Shown here one piece after another: positions 24,420 to 32,889 of a stretch of 64,000 nt of DNA. Under the pieces are notes generated by a model. That model did no database searches and was not told the DNA's origin. It was given only the letters and a program-made list of their open reading frames with translations. This stretch comes from an uncultured Oscillospiraceae bacterium (GTDB taxonomy: Bacteria > Bacillota > Clostridia > Oscillospirales > Oscillospiraceae): NCBI GenBank assembly GCA_905234855.1, contig CAJOIU010000003.1, forward strand, positions 19,078 through 83,077, in the 5' to 3' direction. A program made the position numbers and the translations under genes. How positions within the stretch are numbered: position 1 is the first letter of the stretch; the number at the start of each line of letters is the position of its first letter.

Positions 24420-25330
24420 CAATGCGCTCCTCCTATGATCTCCGCAAGATTCGATATGCCGTATTGTTCCATCACGGCGGGCAGATTCTGCACGATATCG
24501 CGGCTGGCATACGGCTCCACAAGATTGGCCGCGCCCACGCCCACCGCCGTCGCTCCGGCGAGTATCATCTCTAAAACGTCCTCCGCCCGGGACACGCCCC
24601 CCATGCCGACGATGGGGATACGCACCGCCTCATACACCTGATACACCATCCGCAGCGCCACGGGGAACACCGCGCCGCCGGAGAGCCCGCCCGTGGTATT
24701 GGCGAGGATCGGCTTTCGGGTCTTGAGCCCGATGCGCATACCCAGAAGCGTGTTTATGAGGCTCACGCCGTCTGCCCCCGCCTCCTCGCAGGCAGCGGCC
24801 ACGGCGGCGATATCCGTCACGTTCGGCGATAGCTTCATAATGACGGGCTTTGCCGTCACGGCCTTCACCGCCCGGGTCACCTCCGCCGCGAGCTTCGGCT
24901 CCGCGCCGAAGCTCATGCCGCCGCCGTGCACATTCGGGCAGCTGATATTGACCTCCAGCCAGCCGACCTGCGGCTGGGCGTCCAGCATGGCGCAGGTCTC
25001 GGCGTATTCCTCCACTGAAAAGCCGCTGACGTTCGCCATGACGGGCTTGTGAAAGACCTTCGCAAGCGCCGGCAGCTCCTCGGCGATCACCGCCTCCACG
25101 CCGGGATTCTGCAGCCCGACGGCGTTGAGCATCCCGCCGGGACATTCCGCGACGCGGGGCGTGGGATTGCCAAAGCGCGGCTGCCGCGTCGTCCCCTTGA
25201 AGGAAAACGTGCCGAGGCAGTTGATATCATATAATTCCGCAAACTCCCGTCCGTAGCCGAAGGTGCCGCTGGCGGGGATGACCGGGTTTTCCAGCTCGAC
25301 GCCGCAGAGCGTCACGCGCGTATTTACCAT
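24419..25330 (-). CDS. pyrD: Dihydroorotate dehydrogenase B, catalytic subunit
   Basis: 303 aa. FMN barrel of the class 1B type. Catalytic Cys segment VNISCPNVHGGG, Lys segment VIMKLSPNVTDI, and FMN-phosphate loop GMGGVSRAEDVLEMILAGA. With PyrK it forms the NAD-dependent heterotetramer typical of anaerobic Firmicutes. The start overlaps the end of pyrK by 7 nt. Confidence 0.96.
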   Translation of the reverse strand: MVNTRVTLCGVELENPVIPASGTFGYGREFAELYDINCLGTFSFKGTTRQPRFGNPTPRVAECPGGMLNAVGLQNPGVEAVIAEELPALAKVFHKPVMANVSGFSVEEYAETCAMLDAQPQVGWLEVNISCPNVHGGGMSFGAEPKLAAEVTRAVKAVTAKPVIMKLSPNVTDIAAVAAACEEAGADGVSLINTLLGMRIGLKTRKPILANTTGGLSGGAVFPVALRMVYQVYEAVRIPIVGMGGVSRAEDVLEMILAGATAVGVGAANLVEPYASRDIVQNLPAVMEQYGISNLAEIIGGAH

Positions 25331-26058
25331 ACGATCTCCTCCCGCCGGAACACCGGCCCGTCCTTGCAGACACGCTTATGTCCGTTTTTCGTTTGGCAGG
25401 TGCAGCCCATGCACGCGCCGAAGCCGCAGCCCATGCGTTCCTCAAAGCTGTATTGCGCCGGACTTTCGATCACCGCGTCCAGCGCCCGGAGCATCGCCGT
25501 AGGTCCGCAGGCAAACACATAAGAATACGCCCCGACCGCCGGGACGCCGTCGGTCACAAAGCCCGGGATGCCGCAGCTTCCGTCCGCCGTCGTCACAATC
25601 ACATCCGCGCCGAGGGCGCGGAACTCGTCCGACATGAACATCTCCTCCGCCCGGTTGAAGCCGAGGATCACGGCGGGGCGCTTCCCCTTCGCGATGAGCT
25701 GCTTCGTCAGCCGATACAGGGGCGGGATGCCCACGCCACCGCCGACCACGAGGGGACGGTTTCCGCTTTCTGCGGTATCGTAGCCGTTGCCGAGGCCGGT
25801 AAGCACATCCAGCCACTTCCCCGGCTCATACGCCGTGAGCGCCCGCGTCCCCTCGCCCAGAACCTTATAAATCACCGTGACGGCTTCCCCGTCCCAGTCG
25901 CAGACGGAGATGGGGCGGCGGAGGAAAAAGCCGTCGAGCCGGATATCCAGAAACTGCCCCGGCGCGGTGAACGCCCCGGTATCGCCCGCCAGCCGCAGCC
26001 GCCAAAGCTCCTGCGCGAGCGGAGAGTTTTCTATAATAGTATATCTTCCCTGCTTCAT
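25324..26058 (-). CDS. pyrK: Dihydroorotate dehydrogenase electron-transfer subunit
   Basis: 244 aa. Carries FAD and a [2Fe-2S] cluster and passes electrons from PyrD to NAD+. FAD site LRRPISVCDWDG, NAD site LVVGGGVGIPPLY, and the C-terminal cluster CGFGACMGCTC plus a Cys about 10 residues later. ATG 26058 overlaps the pyrC stop (ATGA) with GGAGG upstream; the longer frame upstream lies within pyrC. Confidence 0.95.
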   Translation of the reverse strand: MKQGRYTIIENSPLAQELWRLRLAGDTGAFTAPGQFLDIRLDGFFLRRPISVCDWDGEAVTVIYKVLGEGTRALTAYEPGKWLDVLTGLGNGYDTAESGNRPLVVGGGVGIPPLYRLTKQLIAKGKRPAVILGFNRAEEMFMSDEFRALGADVIVTTADGSCGIPGFVTDGVPAVGAYSYVFACGPTAMLRALDAVIESPAQYSFEERMGCGFGACMGCTCQTKNGHKRVCKDGPVFRREEIVW

Positions 26059-27308
26059 AGCGCCTCCAAAAGCCTGTCCTGCCAAACGACTCGCCCGGCG
26101 CATACCGTCATGAGGCACCTGCCGAAAACACGCCGTCCCTCAAAGGGCGTCGCCCGACCCATCGTGAGAAATTCCGCCGGATCGACGGTATAGTCCGCGC
26201 CGAGATCGAATACCGTGAAACCCCCCTCGCCGTCGAGTCCGAAGCGGCGGCGGGGATTATCCGTCAGCAGCCGCACGAGCGCCTCGAAAGGCAGTACGCC
26301 GGTTTTGACGAGCTCCGTATACAGCACGGGAAACGCCGTTTCAAGACCGACGATCCCCATGAGGCTCCCCGCGAGGCCGCGGCCTTTTTCCTCCGCACTG
26401 TGGGGGGCGTGGTCGGTGGCGATCATATCGACCGTGCCGTCGAGGATGCCCGCTATGAGCGCCTGTCTGTCCGCCTCCGAGCGAATGGGCGGATTCATCT
26501 TGAACCGCCCGTCCTCCTGCAGCATGGAGTCGTTCAGAACGAGATAATGCGGCGCGGTCTCGCAGGTGATATCCACCCCCCGCGCCTTTGCCCTGCGGAT
26601 GACCTCCACGCTCTCCGCGCTCGATACATGGCAGACGTGATAGGCGCAGCCGCTTTTTTCCGCAAGCCGCGCGTCCCGCTCGATGGGTCCCCACTCGCTC
26701 TCGGAGCAGATGCCCCGATGCCCGTGGGCGCGGGCGTATTCGCCGTCATGGATATAACCGCCGCGCAGGAGGGAATTATCCTCGCAATGGGCGGCGATGA
26801 GCTTACCGAGCCTTTTGGCCTTCCGCATCGCCGTGAGCATCATCTCCGCGCTCTGCACACCGCGGCCGTCGTCGGAAAACGCGCAAACATAGGGCGCCAT
26901 GGCGTCCAAATCCGCGAGCGCCTCGCCCTTCTCGCCCTTCGTGATCGCGCCGTATGGCACGACGCGGATCACCGCGTCCCGCTCGATGATCTCCATCTCC
27001 TGCCGCAGCGTGTCGAGATCGTCCGGCACGGGATCGAGGTTCGGCATGGGGCATATGGTCGTATAGCCGCCCCGCGCGGCGGCCATGGAGCCGGTGCGGA
27101 TCGTCTCCTTATAAGAAAAACCCGGCTCCCGCAAATGCACATGCACATCTGCGAAACCGGGTAAAATGCAAATATCACGCCCGTCAGCGACGGAAGCGGG
27201 GGGAACCTCCCCGCAGGAAAGGCTGAGCCGCCCTCCCGATACGAGCGCATCCGAGCGGACAAAGACACCGTTTCGGAAAACCTGCGCGTTTTTGAACAAA
27301 ATATCCAT
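26055..27308 (-). CDS. pyrC: Dihydroorotase
   Basis: 417 aa, class I dihydroorotase (amidohydrolase). Closes carbamoyl aspartate to dihydroorotate. Metal ligands: DVHVHLREPG (two His), then AAHCEDN, CHVSSAES and the catalytic ATDHAPHS. First gene of the pyr operon; the promoter lies at 27335-27364 with a short leader, so a PyrR-type attenuator has no room. AAGGGGGA precedes the ATG. The operon lacks carAB and pyrR. Confidence 0.95.
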   Translation of the reverse strand: MDILFKNAQVFRNGVFVRSDALVSGGRLSLSCGEVPPASVADGRDICILPGFADVHVHLREPGFSYKETIRTGSMAAARGGYTTICPMPNLDPVPDDLDTLRQEMEIIERDAVIRVVPYGAITKGEKGEALADLDAMAPYVCAFSDDGRGVQSAEMMLTAMRKAKRLGKLIAAHCEDNSLLRGGYIHDGEYARAHGHRGICSESEWGPIERDARLAEKSGCAYHVCHVSSAESVEVIRRAKARGVDITCETAPHYLVLNDSMLQEDGRFKMNPPIRSEADRQALIAGILDGTVDMIATDHAPHSAEEKGRGLAGSLMGIVGLETAFPVLYTELVKTGVLPFEALVRLLTDNPRRRFGLDGEGGFTVFDLGADYTVDPAEFLTMGRATPFEGRRVFGRCLMTVCAGRVVWQDRLLEAL

Positions 27309-27334
27309 GCTCCGTCCCCCTTGCTTTTCAAGTT

Positions 27335-27364
27335 ATGTTAGCATATCCCGCTGGAAATCGTCAA
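27335..27364 (-). promoter_or_regulatory. Promoter of the pyr operon
   Basis: Minus strand TTGACG (27364-27359), 18 nt, TAACAT (27340-27335); leader of only about 20 nt before pyrC. Confidence 0.65.
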
Positions 27365-27389
27365 GATAACAAAGGTGACAAATCGTCGG

Positions 27390-27418
27390 TTGACAGGTCG
27401 GGCGGGGTCGTATATAGT
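27390..27418 (+). promoter_or_regulatory. Promoter of the HAD-IB gene, leaderless position
   Basis: TTGACA (27390-27395), 17 nt, TATAGT (27413-27418). The expected +1 (6-7 nt downstream) falls on the A of the start codon at 27425. Confidence 0.75.
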
Positions 27419-27424
27419 TGCCAT

Positions 27425-27970
27425 ATGAACGTATATGATTTTGACAAAACCATCTATCCTACAGACAGTACGGCGCAGTTTTATCTATGGTGCCTGCGCC
27501 GGTATCCCGCCTGCCGCCGCACCCTAGGCTGGACGGCTTGGGCGTTTTTCTGCATGGGCACCCGGCTCAAAACCAAAACCCGGAGCAAGGAGATCTTCTA
27601 TCGCTTCCTGCGCCACGTCCCGGCGGACGCGCCTCTGCTCTTCTGGCAGGAGCATATCCGATACATACAGCCGTGGTATTATGAGCAGCGGCGGCCGGAC
27701 GATCTCATCATCTCCGCCTCGCCGGAATTTCTGCTGGCGCCGGCCGCGCAGATGCTGGAGTTCGCCCTCATCGCCTCGCCCGTGGAACAGGCTACGGGGA
27801 AATACATGGGCGAAAACTGCCACGGCGCGGAAAAGCCCCGCCGCTTCCGCGAAATCTACGGCGAAACGCCTGTGGACGGCTTCTGGTCGGATTCCCGCTC
27901 CGACGCGCCCATGGCGGCCATGGCCGCCCATGCCCATCTCGTTCGGAAGGGCGTCCCGGAGGATTGGTGA
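27425..27970 (+). CDS. HAD-IB-like phosphatase, probably translated from a leaderless mRNA
   Basis: 181 aa. HAD motif I is VYDFDKTIYPTDST, with the two Asp at residues 5 and 7; motif II Ser is in IISASPEFLLAP; the motif IV acidic region is WSDSRSDAPM. This is the PSP/HAD-IB group that hydrolyses small phosphate esters. There is no Shine-Dalgarno before ATG 27425, and the promoter -10 ends only 6 nt upstream, so the transcript likely begins at the start codon. The longer frame upstream runs through the promoter and is rejected. Confidence 0.85.
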   Translation: MNVYDFDKTIYPTDSTAQFYLWCLRRYPACRRTLGWTAWAFFCMGTRLKTKTRSKEIFYRFLRHVPADAPLLFWQEHIRYIQPWYYEQRRPDDLIISASPEFLLAPAAQMLEFALIASPVEQATGKYMGENCHGAEKPRRFREIYGETPVDGFWSDSRSDAPMAAMAAHAHLVRKGVPEDW

Positions 27971-28035
27971 CGGGTATTGTGGATTTTGCTCATAAACAAA
28001 TCCCAAATGTCGCAAAAATCTGAAAAATGCCACTA

Positions 28036-28064
28036 TTGCCATTGCTCCCGCCATCGTGTAAAAT
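28036..28064 (+). promoter_or_regulatory. Promoter of xpt
   Basis: TTGCCA (28036-28041), 17 nt, TAAAAT (28059-28064). The 50-nt leader contains a hairpin CAGATTT/AAATCTG (28073-28091) but no purine-riboswitch consensus. Confidence 0.7.
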
Positions 28065-28120
28065 CAAATTAACAGATTTGTAAAAAATCTGGGAACCCTA
28101 TGAGGTCGGAGGTGCGAGCC

Positions 28121-28696
28121 ATGCGTCTGCTGGAAGAGCGAATCCTGAAAGACGGCAAGGTGCGCCCGGGCGGCATCCTCAAGGTGGACGGATTTTTGAA
28201 CCACCAGATGGATGTGAATCTCTTTATGGATCTCGCCAAGCAATGGCACGACGCCTTTGCCGGCGATAACGTCAATAAAATCCTCACCATCGAGGCATCC
28301 GGTATCGGTCTCGCGTGCATCGCGGGGCTTGTGTTCGGATGCCCCGTTGTCTTTGCCAAGAAAAGCAAAACCAAAAACATCGACGGCTCCCTTTACCGCA
28401 CCCGCGTGGAGAGCTTCACCCACGGAAACGTCTATGACGTGATCGTCTCCCGCGACTACCTCCTGCCCACCGACCGCGTTCTGCTCATCGACGATTTTCT
28501 CGCGAACGGCGCGGCTCTTGAAGGGCTCTGCGACCTCGTGGAGCAGGCGGGCGCGACCATCGTCGGCGCGGGCATTGCCGTGGAAAAGAGCTTCCAGCCC
28601 GGTGGAGCCCGGCTGCGGGAGCGCGGCCTGCGCATTGAGTCGCTGGCGCGCGTCAAGGCCATGTATGACGACGGAACACTGGAGTTCGACGACTGA
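28121..28696 (+). CDS. xpt: Xanthine phosphoribosyltransferase
   Basis: 191 aa. Salvages xanthine to XMP using PRPP. PRPP loop VLLIDDFLANGAALEGL; KILTIEASGIGLA gives the upstream nucleotide site; VFAKKSKTKN and YRTRVESFTHG fit the Firmicute Xpt family. GGAGGT is 7 nt before ATG 28121. It is followed by a nucleoside-type BMP lipoprotein and ABC transporter, forming a purine salvage locus; an adenine deaminase lies at 55 kb. Confidence 0.94.
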   Translation: MRLLEERILKDGKVRPGGILKVDGFLNHQMDVNLFMDLAKQWHDAFAGDNVNKILTIEASGIGLACIAGLVFGCPVVFAKKSKTKNIDGSLYRTRVESFTHGNVYDVIVSRDYLLPTDRVLLIDDFLANGAALEGLCDLVEQAGATIVGAGIAVEKSFQPGGARLRERGLRIESLARVKAMYDDGTLEFDD

Positions 28697-28708
28697 TCCT
28701 GTTGTCCC

Positions 28709-28726
28709 AAGCGGCGCGTGCCGCTT
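28709..28726 (+). promoter_or_regulatory. Intercistronic hairpin between xpt and the BMP gene
   Basis: 7-bp stem AAGCGGC/GCCGCTT with GCGT loop, not followed by a T-run; may be an mRNA-stability element. Confidence 0.45.
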
Positions 28727-28771
28727 ACTCATAAACAACTCTGTCAAATTTTTTTAGGAGGAAATTACAGA

Positions 28772-30097
28772 ATGAAGAAGATCCTTGCCCTGCTTCTTGC
28801 CCTGTGCATGGTCTTTGCTCTGTGCGCCTGCAGCAGCACCAACACCGCTGCTCCCGCCGCTGAGGAAGCCCCTGCCGCCGAGGAAGCCGCTCCCGCTGCC
28901 GAAGAAGCTCCCGCCGCTGAGGCTGAAGAGCCCGCGGAAGAGCCCGCCGAGTCCGCCGCCGACGTGAAGATCGGTCTGATCTGCGTCCACGACGAGACCA
29001 TCGGCTACGATCAGGCTCACATCGACGGCTTCAAGACCGCCGCCGCCGAGCTTGGCCTGACCGAGGACAACTACACCATCAAAACCAACATCCCCGAGGG
29101 TCCCGAGTGCTATGACGCCTGCGTCGACCTCGCCGAGGCCGGCTGCTCCCTCATCATCACCGACTCCTTCGGCCATGCCACCTATGCCCAGCAGGCAGCC
29201 ATCGAGTATCCCGAGGTGGAGTTCATCTCCATGACCGGCAACAACGCTCTTGCGAGCGGCCTTGCGAACCTGCACAACATGTTCCCCCACACCTATGAGT
29301 CCCGCTTTGTCTCCGGCGTCGTCGCCGGCATGAAGCTGCAGGAGCTCATCGATAACGGCGAGCTTTCCGACGCCAACTATGACGCGGACGGCAAGATCAA
29401 GATCGGCTACGTCGGCGCCTTCCCCTATGCGGAGGTCATCTCCGGCTATACCGCCTTCTATCTGGGCATCCAGTACATCGTCGGCGATGTGATCGCCATG
29501 GACGTTACCTTCACGAACTCTTGGGCTGACGCTGCCGCCGAGCAGCAGGCCGGCAAGGCTCTCATCGACAGCGGCTGCGTCATCATCAGCCAGCACGCCG
29601 ACTCTCAGGGCATGCCCACCACCGCGCAGGCCGAGTGGGAGAAGGGTACCGTCTGCTATGCCGTCGGCTACAACGTTGATATGCTGAACGTGTCCCCCGA
29701 CGCCTGCCTGACCTCCGCCCAGAACAACTGGTCCGCCTTCTATGGCTATGCCTTCAACTGCATCCTGAACGGCGAGGCCATCCCCACCGACTTCTCCATC
29801 GGCTATGCCGATAACGGCGTTATGATCTCCGAGCTCGGCGCTTCCTGCGCTGAGGGCACCGCCGAGAAGGTCGCCGAGGTCGAGGCCGCTATCGCGGACG
29901 GCTCTCTGCAGATCTTCGACACCGCCAACTACACCGTTGACGGCGAGACCCCCACTTCCCTGCTGGTTGACATCGACGGCGACTTCGTCGGCGACGAGGG
30001 CTACGAGGCCATCGAGGACGGCATCTTCTATGAGTCCAAGATCATCTCCGCCCCGTACTTCTCCTTCAACATTGACGGCATCACGCTGCTCAACTGA
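28772..30097 (+). CDS. BMP-family substrate-binding lipoprotein of a nucleoside ABC transporter
   Basis: 441 aa. Lipoprotein signal with lipobox ALCAC (residues 1-20), then an Ala/Glu/Pro linker to about residue 65, and the BMP (Med/TmpC-like) fold from KIGLICVHDETIGYDQAH onward. BMP proteins bind purine nucleosides. The gene is followed by a terminator and then its ATPase and two permeases; the pairing with xpt supports purine or nucleoside uptake. AGGAGG is 10 nt before ATG 28772. Confidence 0.92.
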   Translation: MKKILALLLALCMVFALCACSSTNTAAPAAEEAPAAEEAAPAAEEAPAAEAEEPAEEPAESAADVKIGLICVHDETIGYDQAHIDGFKTAAAELGLTEDNYTIKTNIPEGPECYDACVDLAEAGCSLIITDSFGHATYAQQAAIEYPEVEFISMTGNNALASGLANLHNMFPHTYESRFVSGVVAGMKLQELIDNGELSDANYDADGKIKIGYVGAFPYAEVISGYTAFYLGIQYIVGDVIAMDVTFTNSWADAAAEQQAGKALIDSGCVIISQHADSQGMPTTAQAEWEKGTVCYAVGYNVDMLNVSPDACLTSAQNNWSAFYGYAFNCILNGEAIPTDFSIGYADNGVMISELGASCAEGTAEKVAEVEAAIADGSLQIFDTANYTVDGETPTSLLVDIDGDFVGDEGYEAIEDGIFYESKIISAPYFSFNIDGITLLN

Positions 30098-30113
30098 TCC
30101 CTGCTCTTTTTCG

Positions 30114-30141
30114 GGAGCCGCGAAAGCGGCTCCTTTTTTTT
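30114..30141 (+). terminator. Terminator after BMP lipoprotein gene
   Basis: GGAGCCGC-GAAA-GCGGCTCC (30114-30133) followed by eight T: a textbook hairpin. Partial read-through could set a high ratio of binding protein to transporter. Confidence 0.92.
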
Positions 30142-30157
30142 GTTTCCGAATTGTTTT

Positions 30158-30186
30158 TTTACAGGAAATGTATCTTATGTTACAAT
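30158..30186 (+). promoter_or_regulatory. Promoter of the ABC ATPase-permease genes
   Basis: TTTACA (30158-30163), 17 nt, TACAAT (30181-30186). It lets the transporter be made independently of the binding protein. Confidence 0.7.
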
Positions 30187-30235
30187 AAAGTGTAAAAATG
30201 CAGTCTAACTCTCAAGCTACAAAGGGGTGATCCAC

Positions 30236-31789
30236 TTGGCAGAGGAATACGCCATCCGGATGGTCAACATCACCAAAGCCTTCGGCACCAAGGTCATTGC
30301 GAACAACAAGGTCCATCTGGATCTCAAGAAGGGCGAGATCCTGTCTCTGCTCGGCGAGAACGGAAGCGGTAAAACGACGCTCATGAATATGCTCTCCGGC
30401 ATCTATTTCCCGGACAGCGGCCAGATCTTCGTGGACGGGCAGGAGGTCACCATCGCCTCCCCGCACGACGCTTTCGAGCTGGGCATCGGCATGGTACATC
30501 AGCACTTCAAGCTGGTAGACGTTCTCACCGCGGCAGAAAATATCGAGCTGGGACTTCCCGGCAAGGCCGTGGTGGATCGGAAGGCCATCGCCGCCAAGAT
30601 CAAGGAGATCTGCGACCGCTACGGCTTCATCGTCGACCCGGCCAAAAAGGTCTATGATATGTCCGTTTCCGAAAAGCAGACGCTGGAGATCGTCAAAACC
30701 CTCTATCGCGGCGCGAACGTTCTGATCCTCGACGAACCCACCGCCGTGCTGACGCCGCAGGAAACGGAGCGCCTGTTCACCGTCATGCGGAACATGAAGG
30801 CCGACGGAAAGAGCATTATCATCATCACGCATAAGCTGCACGAGGTCTTGGAGATCTCCGACCGCGTGGCTGTCCTCCGCAAGGGCGAATACATCGGCGA
30901 TATGCTCACCGCCGACGCCGACGCGCAGAAGCTCACCGACATGATGGTCGGACGGGCCGTGGCGCTCAACATCGAGCGCGCCGAGCCGAAGGATCTCGTG
31001 GAGCGCCTGCGCATCCGGCATCTCACCGTGAAGGACGCCGACGGGATCACCCGTCTCGACGATATCAACCTCGACGTGAACGGCGGCGAGATCCTCGGTA
31101 TCGCGGGCATCTCCGGCTGCGGCCAGAAGGAGCTGCTGGAGGCCATCGCCGGACTGCAGCCCACGGAAGAGGGCTCCAGCATCCTCTATTTCCCCGAGGG
31201 ACAGGAGGAAGGCGAGGAGCTGATCGGACAGAACCCCCGCACGATCTCCGATATGGGCGTGAAGCTCGCTTTCGTGCCGGAGGATCGCCTCGGCATGGGG
31301 CTCGTGGGCAGCATGGATCTGACGGACAACATGATGCTCAAGCGCTATCGCGAGGGCAGAGGCATCTTCGCCGACCGCAAGCCGCCCCATAAGCTGGCGG
31401 AGGATGTGGTCGCCGCCCTCGAAGTCGTAACGCCCAGCATCGAAACCCCGGTGCGCCGCCTTTCCGGCGGCAACGTACAGAAGGTGCTGGTAGGCCGTGA
31501 GATCGCCATGTCCCCCGCCGTGCTGATGAGCGCCTACGCCGTCCGCGGCCTTGATATCAACACCTCCTATACCATCTACCGCCTGCTGAACGAGCAGAAG
31601 AAGAAGGGCGTCGCCGTCATCTATGTCGGCGAGGATCTTGACGTACTGCTGGAGCTGTGCGACCGCATCGCCGTTTTATGCGGCGGCAGGCTCAACGACA
31701 TCGTAGACGGCCGCACCGCCACCAAGGAGGAGGTCGGTTACCTCATGACATACCTCAAATCCCCGGAGGAAAAGGAGGGGCAGGCATGA
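30236..31789 (+). CDS. Sugar/nucleoside-type ABC transporter ATP-binding protein (two NBDs)
   Basis: 517 aa with two fused nucleotide-binding domains, as in YufO/RbsA-type importers. NBD1: Walker A LLGENGSGKTTLMNML, signature region MSVSEKQTLEI, Walker B VLILDEPTAVLTPQE. NBD2: degenerate Walker A IAGISGCGQKELLEAI (no Lys-Thr), signature RRLSGGNVQKVLV, and Walker B/D-loop LMSAYAVRGLDINT in place of the usual (A/D)xPTRGLDVG. The start is taken as TTG 30236, because AAAGGGGTGATC, nearly a full anti-SD match, sits 8 nt upstream. The GTG at 30227 lies inside that SD. Confidence 0.9.
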   Translation: MAEEYAIRMVNITKAFGTKVIANNKVHLDLKKGEILSLLGENGSGKTTLMNMLSGIYFPDSGQIFVDGQEVTIASPHDAFELGIGMVHQHFKLVDVLTAAENIELGLPGKAVVDRKAIAAKIKEICDRYGFIVDPAKKVYDMSVSEKQTLEIVKTLYRGANVLILDEPTAVLTPQETERLFTVMRNMKADGKSIIIITHKLHEVLEISDRVAVLRKGEYIGDMLTADADAQKLTDMMVGRAVALNIERAEPKDLVERLRIRHLTVKDADGITRLDDINLDVNGGEILGIAGISGCGQKELLEAIAGLQPTEEGSSILYFPEGQEEGEELIGQNPRTISDMGVKLAFVPEDRLGMGLVGSMDLTDNMMLKRYREGRGIFADRKPPHKLAEDVVAALEVVTPSIETPVRRLSGGNVQKVLVGREIAMSPAVLMSAYAVRGLDINTSYTIYRLLNEQKKKGVAVIYVGEDLDVLLELCDRIAVLCGGRLNDIVDGRTATKEEVGYLMTYLKSPEEKEGQA

Positions 31790-32874
31790 ACCATTCCCAT
31801 GAACCCTTGATCCATATCGCCAAGCGCGACGGCATCGTATGGTGGAAGAGCTGGCTGATCCGTCTGACCGGCGTCGTGCTGGCGCTCATCGTCAGCGCCC
31901 TGTTCATCTACGGCATCTCGAAGCTCGATCCCCTGAAGGTCTACGGAGCCATGTGGGACGGCGCCTTCGGCACCTCCAAGCGTGCATGGGTCACCATCCG
32001 CGACACGATGATGCTGCTGTGCATTGGCATCGGCCTTGCCCCCGCCTTCATGATGCGCTTCTGGAACATCGGCGCGGAGGGGCAGATCCTCGTGGGCGGC
32101 TGCGCTACTGCCGCCGTCATGATCTATTGCGGCAACGCCATGCCCACATGGATCATGCTCGTCATCATGTTTGCCGCGAGCTGCGTCTCCGGCGCCATCT
32201 GGGGTCTGATCCCGGCCATCTTCAAGGCTCATTGGAACACGAACGAGACGCTGTTCACCCTCATGATGAACTATATCGCGATCCAGCTCACAAACTTCCT
32301 CGTTTCCAAATGGGAGAGCCCTCCCGGCTCCAACGCCGTCGGCGTCATAAACCTCAACACCCAGTCCGGCTGGTTCCCCTCCATTCTCGGCCAGCAATAC
32401 CTTCTCAATGTGCTGATCGTGCTGGCGCTGGCCGTCGTCATGTTCATCTATCTGCGCAGCTCCAAGCAGGGCTACGAGATCGCCGTCGTGGGCGAGAGCG
32501 AGAACACCGCCCGCTACGCGGGCATCTCCGTCAAGAAGGTCATTATCCGCACCATGGCCATCTCCGGCGCCATTTGCGGCGTGGCGGGCTTCGTGAACGT
32601 AGCCGGCGCGGCTCATACCATCTCCACCGAGGTCGCCGGCGGCCGCGGCTTTACCGCTATCATCGTGGCGTGGCTCGCGAAATTCAACACCTTCGTCATG
32701 ATCCTCATTGCCGCCCTCATCATCTTCCTGCAGAAGGGCGCCATCCAGATCGCCTCCCAGTTCAACCTCAACGACTACGCCTCCAATGTGGTCACCGGCA
32801 TCATCCTCTTCTTCATTCTGGGCAGCGAGTTCTTCATAAACTACGAGATCCGCTTCCGCGGCGGCAAGAGCTGA
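31786..32874 (+). CDS. ABC transporter permease (YufP/BmpC-like)
   Basis: 362 aa. About ten hydrophobic segments, with family motifs FWNIGAEGQILVGG and FKAHWNTNETLFTLMMNYIA in the first half and VVGESENTARYAGISVKKVI plus the coupling region before the last helices. Forms the membrane pore with the next permease. ATG overlaps the ATPase stop as ATGA with GGAGGGG upstream. The longer frame upstream lies inside the ATPase gene. Confidence 0.92.
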   Translation: MNHSHEPLIHIAKRDGIVWWKSWLIRLTGVVLALIVSALFIYGISKLDPLKVYGAMWDGAFGTSKRAWVTIRDTMMLLCIGIGLAPAFMMRFWNIGAEGQILVGGCATAAVMIYCGNAMPTWIMLVIMFAASCVSGAIWGLIPAIFKAHWNTNETLFTLMMNYIAIQLTNFLVSKWESPPGSNAVGVINLNTQSGWFPSILGQQYLLNVLIVLALAVVMFIYLRSSKQGYEIAVVGESENTARYAGISVKKVIIRTMAISGAICGVAGFVNVAGAAHTISTEVAGGRGFTAIIVAWLAKFNTFVMILIAALIIFLQKGAIQIASQFNLNDYASNVVTGIILFFILGSEFFINYEIRFRGGKS

Positions 32875-32889
32875 AAGGAGACGCGCGTC

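Noticed and set aside
27971..28120. Guanine riboswitch upstream of xpt
   Set aside because: No paired P1-P3 with conserved loop sequences; only a 7-bp hairpin seen.
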